From positions 1 through 18,516 of the forward strand of contig JAEUSA010000188.1 in NCBI GenBank assembly GCA_016788945.1: 18,516 nucleotides of DNA, in the 5' to 3' direction. Made by a program: the position numbers and the translations under genes. The stretch is from Leptospiraceae bacterium (GTDB lineage: Bacteria > Spirochaetota > Leptospiria > Turneriellales > Turneriellaceae). Shown here piece after piece: positions 13,804 through 18,516 of the stretch (the stretch's first letter is position 1; each line of letters begins with the position of its first letter). The notes below the pieces were generated by a model. It did no database searches, had not been told where the DNA came from, and saw nothing but the letters and a program-made list of their open reading frames with translations.

Positions 13804-14697
13804 ATGGAAATCCTTAGCCCTGCACGAATGAACCGGATGAGGCCAGTAATTACCGCCTGCGCACTTCTTACGGCGTATGCCGCGGGTGCAACGCGCGGCA
13901 ATACCTATATTACATCCCTCTCGCACAATGATCCGGAAATACGGCAGATGCGCGCCGAGGTGACCGAGAACCTGCGCGCGGTCGCCGACGGTTCTGCGCC
14001 CGAAATCAAATGGCGGCGCTACAAACTAAAGAAGAAAGACAACTTCTTTCAGGTGATGGCGAGAACCGCGCTCAACCATGATACGATTTCGAGCGTCAAC
14101 CGCCTCGCCTCGCTGTGGGATCTCCACTCGGGCGACGAATGGCTGTTGCCGAATGTGCGGGGAATCGCCGTTTACGGAGATAAGTCTGCCGTCGCGAAGA
14201 AATTTGCGCGCCGGGAGGCCGATCTGATCGCGATACCCGGAAAAGAGAATTTCTACTTTATCACCGGCCTGCACTTCGATGAAACCGAAAAAGATTTCTT
14301 TAACCTGAAGGCGTTTATTCATCCTGTTGAAGGCCGCATCACATCGGGGTTCGGTGTGCGCCGCGATCCTTTTACCGAAAAGCACAAATTCCACAAAGGC
14401 ATTGATATCGCTTGTGGTATCGGGACGAAGGTTGTCGCCTCGGCAGATGGTACCGTAGTTTTTGCGGGCACAAAAAAAGGCTATGGCAAAACCATCATCG
14501 TCGAGCATCGTAACGGCTATCGCACACTCTATGGCCACCTGAGTAAACTCGCGGTATCGAACGGAACAACAGTCAAGCAGGGGCAGAAGATTGCCCTCTC
14601 TGGCATGACGGGGCGCGCCACCGGCCCACACCTGCATTTTGAAGTGCGCCGCCGCGGGCAGCCCGAACGGCCGAATTTTCATCTCGCGCGAATTTAG
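13804..14697 (+). CDS. Exported M23-family (LytM-type) peptidase with LysM-like region
   Basis: A 297-residue protein with a signal peptide from about Met12 (RPVITACALLTAYAAGA). Residues 72-118 (YKLKKKDNFFQVMAR to WLLPNV) resemble a LysM or LysM-like peptidoglycan-binding module. The C-terminal M23 domain has HKGIDI at 197-202 (zinc ligands His197 and Asp201), YGHLS at 243-247 and GPHLHFEV at 274-281 (His276 and zinc ligand His278). All metal-binding and catalytic positions are present. It should therefore be an active zinc endopeptidase cutting peptidoglycan peptide bridges in the periplasm, not a degenerate NlpD/EnvC-type activator. The start is uncertain: ATGs at 13804, 13828 and 13837 are in frame and none has a good ribosome site. 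The small exported protein and dinB follow on the same strand. Confidence 0.88.
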   Translation: MEILSPARMNRMRPVITACALLTAYAAGATRGNTYITSLSHNDPEIRQMRAEVTENLRAVADGSAPEIKWRRYKLKKKDNFFQVMARTALNHDTISSVNRLASLWDLHSGDEWLLPNVRGIAVYGDKSAVAKKFARREADLIAIPGKENFYFITGLHFDETEKDFFNLKAFIHPVEGRITSGFGVRRDPFTEKHKFHKGIDIACGIGTKVVASADGTVVFAGTKKGYGKTIIVEHRNGYRTLYGHLSKLAVSNGTTVKQGQKIALSGMTGRATGPHLHFEVRRRGQPERPNFHLARI

Positions 14698-14735
14698 TTT
14701 ATTTACACCGCAATCAGTCTGCGCGGCGGTGAACC

Positions 14736-15077
14736 ATGCTGATCGCGCGTTCATTATTCATGATCTTTGCGGCGCTCGCGTTGAACCTTCCAACCGCAGC
14801 ATTTGAACACGACAAATTTCCCGTGCTGCGTGAACTCGCCGTGACATTCAAGAAGCAAGCGCGCCGACAAGAGGCAGAAGAGGTTCTCCAAGCATATAAT
14901 CTGCCTTTTCGCGAAGGGGCCGATTCGAGCCGCGGCAAAATGTATTATTACAATACCGGGCCAAAATTTATTTTGCACGTTCCCAAAGATAAACTGACCG
15001 GCGTCGCCGCTGAGCTCAAAAAACACCCGCTCGTTTTCGAAGTTTATGAACCCGATTGGACAAAACAGAAGGATTAA
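14736..15077 (+). CDS. Small exported protein of unknown function
   Basis: I do not recognise the family. The 113-residue product has a signal peptide (MLIARSLFMIFAALALNLPTAA, likely cut before FEHD, about residue 22). The mature part of about 90 residues has an amphipathic helix rich in Lys, Arg and Glu (LAVTFKKQARRQEAEEVLQAY), then a segment MYYYNTGPKFILHVPKD with alternating beta-type residues, and a final helix. A GGTGA ribosome site lies about six bases before the ATG. It sits 38 bases after the M23 peptidase and eight bases before dinB. A periplasmic helper of the peptidase is possible, but this is position-based inference only. Confidence 0.7.
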   Translation: MLIARSLFMIFAALALNLPTAAFEHDKFPVLRELAVTFKKQARRQEAEEVLQAYNLPFREGADSSRGKMYYYNTGPKFILHVPKDKLTGVAAELKKHPLVFEVYEPDWTKQKD

Positions 15078-15085
15078 CCCCCGAC

Positions 15086-16198
15086 ATGACCGAGGGTACC
15101 GACGCACCCGTACGCAGTTTTCGCACCATCGTCCACGTCGACATGGATGCGTTCTTTACCAGCGTCGAAGTCAAAGATCGACCCGATCTTAAAGGTAAAC
15201 CCGTTGTCGTCGGCGCCGACCCTCAAGGTGGCCATGGCCGCGGTGTGGTGAGCGCCGCAAGTTATGAAGCGCGTAAGTTCGGAGTAAAATCCGCACAGCC
15301 GGTAAGCACCGCGTACAAACTTTGTCCCGAAGCTATTTTTATGCCGCACCGGTTCAACCGCTACAAAGAGGTCTCCGATGAAGTTATGGAGGTACTCGCA
15401 GGCTTCAGTGACAGGTTGCTGCGCATGTCGATCGATGAAGCCGTACTGGATTGTTCAGATAACGGAGAAAAATTCGGCACCTGGCGCAAACTCGGCAATG
15501 CAATCAAAAAAGCCGTCAAAGAAAAAACCGGCCTTACCTGCAGCCTCGGTATCGCCACCGGCATGACGCTCGCGAAGATGGGCTCTGAGCTGACGAAGCC
15601 CGACGGTCTAACCCTCATACACCCCGGCAAAGAAGAAGAATTTCTTGCGCCACTGCCGGTTGAAGCGATACCGGGTGTCGGCCCGCGCGCCAAAGAGAGC
15701 CTCAACCGGATAGGTATACGCAAGATTTCCGATTTACAGCGCTCTGATCTTGCCGTTCTCAGTTCGGCCCTCGGCAAATGGGCTGAGCGGATTCATGAAC
15801 TGGTACACGGCGTCGACCGCGACGAAGTTGTCTCAACACACGAGCGCAAATCGTTCGGCGAGGAACGTACGTACACTAGCGACCTTACGGCCCTTACGCA
15901 AGTTAAAGATGCTTTGGGAGAAATTGCCGACGATCTTGCACAACGTATGGCACGCAAAAATATTTCTGGGCGCACATTGACCGTCAAAATACGTTTTGCC
16001 GATTTTCACACCATTACGCGCTCACAGACGTTACCCGTGCCGGTGCGTTCGGCCGAGAATCTGTTTGAACATGCCTGGACTCTTTTCCAGCGCAATGTGC
16101 CCGAAGGTACGGTCGCCTCAGAAAAAATTCGCCTGCTGGGCATTCAGCTCTCACACCTGTACGCCGCCAAAACCGGAGAGCAGTTATGGTTGTTTTAA
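15086..16198 (+). CDS. dinB: DNA polymerase IV (Y-family translesion polymerase)
   Basis: The 370-residue enzyme copies past DNA lesions with low fidelity. Numbered from ATG 15086, the palm metal ligands are Asp19 in HVDMDAFF and Asp117-Glu118 in SIDEA. Phe24 is the expected steric gate against ribonucleotides, and SLGIATGMTLAKMGSELTKPDG (153-174) is the nucleotide-binding/thumb region. IPGVGPRAKESLNRIGI (195-211) is the thumb HhH motif, and the little-finger domain covers about 250-360. The protein ends exactly in QLWLF (366-370), a canonical sliding-clamp binding motif. The frame is open to a TTG at 15056 inside the preceding gene, but 15086 gives the normal N-terminus. SOS control is plausible but no recognised LexA box was seen upstream. 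It is convergent with the desaturase, one base apart. Confidence 0.95.
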   Translation: MTEGTDAPVRSFRTIVHVDMDAFFTSVEVKDRPDLKGKPVVVGADPQGGHGRGVVSAASYEARKFGVKSAQPVSTAYKLCPEAIFMPHRFNRYKEVSDEVMEVLAGFSDRLLRMSIDEAVLDCSDNGEKFGTWRKLGNAIKKAVKEKTGLTCSLGIATGMTLAKMGSELTKPDGLTLIHPGKEEEFLAPLPVEAIPGVGPRAKESLNRIGIRKISDLQRSDLAVLSSALGKWAERIHELVHGVDRDEVVSTHERKSFGEERTYTSDLTALTQVKDALGEIADDLAQRMARKNISGRTLTVKIRFADFHTITRSQTLPVPVRSAENLFEHAWTLFQRNVPEGTVASEKIRLLGIQLSHLYAAKTGEQLWLF

Positions 16199-16199
16199 G

Positions 16200-17264
16200 T
16201 CACGTACTGAGCATTTTTAAGTGGCGGTAATGCCCCGCCAACACAGCCCTAAAACTGGGATACTCAAAGTAGCGCACACCGTGCGCGGCGCAATAATCCC
16301 TGACGATCGGCTGTATGAGACGGTATCGCGTGTGAGAAATTTTCGGAAAAATATGGTGTTCGATCTGAAAGTTCAATCCACCGACGATCCACGATAACAC
16401 TCTGTTTTTTGTGGCGAAATCGACTGTTGTGGCAATCTGGTGCAACGCCCAGTCTTCTTCGCAGTCGGCCTTCGCCGCCGGCATTGTTTGCACTTCGGTC
16501 AGGTGCGCCATGGCAAATATCAGAATCAAGGCAACGCTGAGCAGCATCCAATGACTCAGATAAAAAACAATCGCCAGCGGCCAATTGCCGGTGACCAGCG
16601 CAGGAATCACGAGGTAACTTGCCAGATGCCAGAACTTGCCGAAGATAATTTCGATGAGCAATGTCTTGCGCTGCGCTTTGCTGAGTGGCCAGCGACGCGT
16701 GATATAGTCTTTGATGTCGTCGAATAAGATCCAACGCAGGCTATGGCCACCGTAAAGCAACCAGGCATAAAACCGCTGAAACCTGTGCAGGCGATGTTTC
16801 GCCTGTGCCTGGTGAAGACGAATGAGGCCACCCGATTCAAAATCCTGATCGTGGCCGCTGACGTTCGTGTGGTCGTGGTGTGCACGCACATGCAATTGGT
16901 GCCAAAGTACCGGACTTCCCCCCGCGAAGGCGAGGCTGTAGTTGGCGAGCGAATTCAGAAATTTATTGTTGCTGAATGCGCCGTGGCTGCCGTCGTGCAT
17001 CACCGACAGCACAATACATAGCATCGCGAAGGCCAATGGCAATACCATCAGCAGCGCATACCAGCCCCAAAATACACCAATCAATAGATAAGCCGCGTAG
17101 AAAATAAACCACATCGAATAGTTGATAATCGCCTTGCGCATCAGGCCTTTTTCGTCGATGGGTGAGAGCGAATTTTCTTTCAGAAAGGCGAAAACCGCAT
17201 TCCTGAGACCGGCATGAAAACCGGCAATACTGGCCGTTTTTCTCGCGCCGCTAGTTGTTTGCAT
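16200..17264 (-). CDS. Membrane fatty acid desaturase, front-end/acyl-lipid type
   Basis: The 354-residue integral membrane enzyme carries the three histidine boxes of non-heme di-iron desaturases. Numbered from ATG 17264 they are HDGSH at 90-94, HVRAHH at 125-130 and QIEHH at 300-304. The QxxHH form of the third box is typical of front-end (delta-5/delta-6-like) and some sphingolipid desaturases, but the N-terminal cytochrome b5 domain that many of those have is absent. It therefore needs an external electron donor, such as ferredoxin or a flavoprotein. Four to six membrane helices are visible. The start at 17264 follows a purine-rich AAAGGG; a TTG at 17300 would add twelve residues. It lies 55 bases downstream of dnaB on the same strand, with its own possible promoter. 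Regioselectivity cannot be read from the sequence. Confidence 0.9.
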   Translation of the reverse strand: MQTTSGARKTASIAGFHAGLRNAVFAFLKENSLSPIDEKGLMRKAIINYSMWFIFYAAYLLIGVFWGWYALLMVLPLAFAMLCIVLSVMHDGSHGAFSNNKFLNSLANYSLAFAGGSPVLWHQLHVRAHHDHTNVSGHDQDFESGGLIRLHQAQAKHRLHRFQRFYAWLLYGGHSLRWILFDDIKDYITRRWPLSKAQRKTLLIEIIFGKFWHLASYLVIPALVTGNWPLAIVFYLSHWMLLSVALILIFAMAHLTEVQTMPAAKADCEEDWALHQIATTVDFATKNRVLSWIVGGLNFQIEHHIFPKISHTRYRLIQPIVRDYCAAHGVRYFEYPSFRAVLAGHYRHLKMLST

Positions 17265-17276
17265 ACCCTTTAGATG

Positions 17277-17285
17277 CTTATACCA
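17277..17285 (-). promoter_or_regulatory. Possible extended -10 promoter of the desaturase gene
   Basis: On the - strand TGG-TATAAG matches the extended -10 pattern TGnTATAAT at all but the last base. Transcription would start about 5-7 bases before the ATG at 17264, giving a very short leader. The element lies inside the loop of a 6-bp hairpin (GATGCT/AGCATC, 17273-17290), which may be regulatory or incidental. Confidence 0.3.
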
Positions 17286-17319
17286 GCATCGCGGTTGCAA
17301 TAAATAGTGATGAAGTCAG

Positions 17320-18516
17320 CTATTCCTGCTGCGGAGCAGGTTCGTAGTCTGTAAACAGACTCTTATCCGATAGAAAGGCCAGTTCAATCGAGTCGCGCGG
17401 GCCGCCGCGGTTCTTGCCAATAATGATCTCCGCGAGGTTCTTTTTGTCTTCAGGAGCATCCTTGCCCATGTGTTCGCGGTGGATAAACACGACCATATCG
17501 GCATCCTGTTCGATCGCGCCCGACTCACGCAGGTCTGAAAGCTGCGGCCGCGGATCTTTACCGCGCTGTTCGATCGATCGATTCATCTGTGAGAGTGCGA
17601 GAATAGGCACGCCGAGGTCTTTGGCGATGAGCTTGATCGCGCGCGAAATCGCCGCGACTTCATTCTGCCGGCCATCTTGGGCACGGTCGCGGTCGGTCAT
17701 CAGCTGCAAGTAGTCCACGACAATGAGACCAAGGTCTTTGCCCTGCTGCCTGAGTGTGCGGCCAAGCCTGCGTGCGCGCTGTTTGAACTCCCATGTAGTG
17801 AGATCTGCACTATCGTCGATATAGAACTCTGATTCGTAAATTTCTTTGGCTGTGTGCGCAAGGCGAGCCATTTCCTTTTCGTTGATACGACCTTTCTGCA
17901 CTTTCTGCGAATCCAAAAACGCGCGGGCACACAACAGGCGCAATAGCAGTTCGAGGCGTGTCATCTCGAGCGAAAAAAACGCCACGGCCATTGGCCGGTT
18001 TTTGTTCATGCACACGTTCAGCGCGATATTGAGCGCGAAGGTTGTTTTACCCATACCGGGACGCGCAGCAATGACGATCATCTGACCGGGCTTGAATCCA
18101 CCGGTTAGTTCATCGAGCTTTTTGAAGCCGGTCGCTGTACCGGTAATACCGTCGTGCGATTCGCGCACGTGTTTGAGAAATTCGAGAAATTCCTTGTTGG
18201 TATCTTTGATATGACGGATGTTATAGCTGCTGTAACGATCGGCGAGATGCGTGAGCGCGCCCTCGGTATCGGTAAGAACGCTATCGAGCTTGAAACCTGT
18301 ATCGCCGGCTTTTTTCTCAAGTTCACGAAAGCTGATGATCAGTCGGCGACGCAAGGCCAGATCGCGGATTTTATCGGTGAATGTGCTCACGCCGACAAGC
18401 ACGCCGAGCGAGGCAATATTCATAATCGCCGCACGATTTCCCGCGCGCTCAAGCATATTCTGCGTCTTTAAAGTGTTGATAATCAGAATGGCGTTCGGCT
18501 GCTCACCGCGGTCTAT
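17320..18516 (-). CDS. dnaB: Replicative DNA helicase DnaB, 5' end outside window
   Basis: The frame is open from the stop at 17320-17322 to the right edge, 398 codons, so the N-terminal part of the first domain is missing. An internal ATG at 18454-18456 is not the start, because the 20 codons upstream continue the DnaB N-domain. The RecA-like C-terminal domain has TGFKKLDELTGGFKPGQ, the Walker A ARPGMGKTTFALNIA, the Walker B-type LIVVDYLQLM, SQMNRSIEQRGKDPRP with DLRESGAIEQDADMV, and the C-terminal KNRGGP segment with an arginine finger. No intein interrupts the usual insertion site at the Walker A loop. This hexameric helicase unwinds DNA at the replication fork. The desaturase gene follows after 55 bases. 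Confidence 0.96.
   Translation of the reverse strand: MDRGEQPNAILIINTLKTQNMLERAGNRAAIMNIASLGVLVGVSTFTDKIRDLALRRRLIISFRELEKKAGDTGFKLDSVLTDTEGALTHLADRYSSYNIRHIKDTNKEFLEFLKHVRESHDGITGTATGFKKLDELTGGFKPGQMIVIAARPGMGKTTFALNIALNVCMNKNRPMAVAFFSLEMTRLELLLRLLCARAFLDSQKVQKGRINEKEMARLAHTAKEIYESEFYIDDSADLTTWEFKQRARRLGRTLRQQGKDLGLIVVDYLQLMTDRDRAQDGRQNEVAAISRAIKLIAKDLGVPILALSQMNRSIEQRGKDPRPQLSDLRESGAIEQDADMVVFIHREHMGKDAPEDKKNLAEIIIGKNRGGPRDSIELAFLSDKSLFTDYEPAPQQE

Noticed and set aside
18397..18456. Internal ATG at 18456 as the dnaB start
   Set aside because: The 20 codons upstream to the window edge continue the DnaB N-terminal domain in frame, so the gene runs off the edge.

Overview
The window is an ordinary-looking, gene-dense bacterial chromosome segment of roughly 50-55% GC (estimated by eye). 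It carries 20 protein-coding genes, two of them cut by the window edges. I see no rRNA, tRNA, CRISPR array, insertion sequence or prophage. Signal peptides, beta-barrel-like exported proteins and a 7TMR-DISM receptor kinase suggest a diderm bacterium. A spirochaete of the Leptospiraceae outside Leptospira (Turneriella or Leptonema type, which have this GC range) would fit, but this is inference; no rRNA is present to settle it.

Layout: 1-900 (-) is a 3'-truncated FAD/NAD(P) oxidoreductase. 1007-1471 (-) is a DUF1761 membrane protein preceded by duplicated hairpin/ribosome-site elements. 1702-2178 (+) is a TfoX N-domain protein with a histone-like lysine tail, ending 2 bp from the convergent alpha/beta hydrolase at 2181-3032 (-). 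3171-5937 (+) is a three-gene cluster with 4-base start/stop overlaps: exported barrel-like protein, glycerophosphodiesterase, second exported barrel-like protein. 6018-9656 (+) is a signalling cluster: single-domain receiver, 7TMR-DISM/PAS/HPt/CheA-type kinase, ECF-like sigma factor. 9685-10404 (-) is an aminoacyl-tRNA-protein transferase (Bpt/Ate), divergent from asd-cdd (10458-11887, +). A hairpin separates cdd from a convergent pair on the - strand, prmC (13710-12838) followed by a membrane-anchored alpha/beta hydrolase-fold protein (12824-11922). An 18-bp perfect palindrome lies between prmC and the divergent + strand group M23 peptidase, small exported protein, dinB (13804-16198). The right end has a three-histidine-box fatty acid desaturase (17264-16200, -) downstream of a 5'-truncated dnaB (18516-17320, -).

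The strongest candidate for an uncharacterised system is the receiver-kinase-sigma cluster. The kinase has an exported DISMED2-like sensor domain, seven membrane helices, a PAS domain, an HPt with the HTIKGSA motif and a CheA-like ATPase, but no CheW-like domain, and the region where CheA has its dimerisation hairpin is short. Its partner receiver has no output domain, and the third gene is a sigma factor with no anti-sigma gene beside it. The arrangement suggests phosphorelay control of an alternative sigma factor by an unknown link. The second candidate is the GDPD cluster, in which a phosphodiesterase with an unassigned N-terminal domain is translationally coupled to two unrecognised exported barrel-like proteins.

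There is no gap over 300 bases without a gene. The longest intergenic stretch is 1472-1701, about 230 bases.
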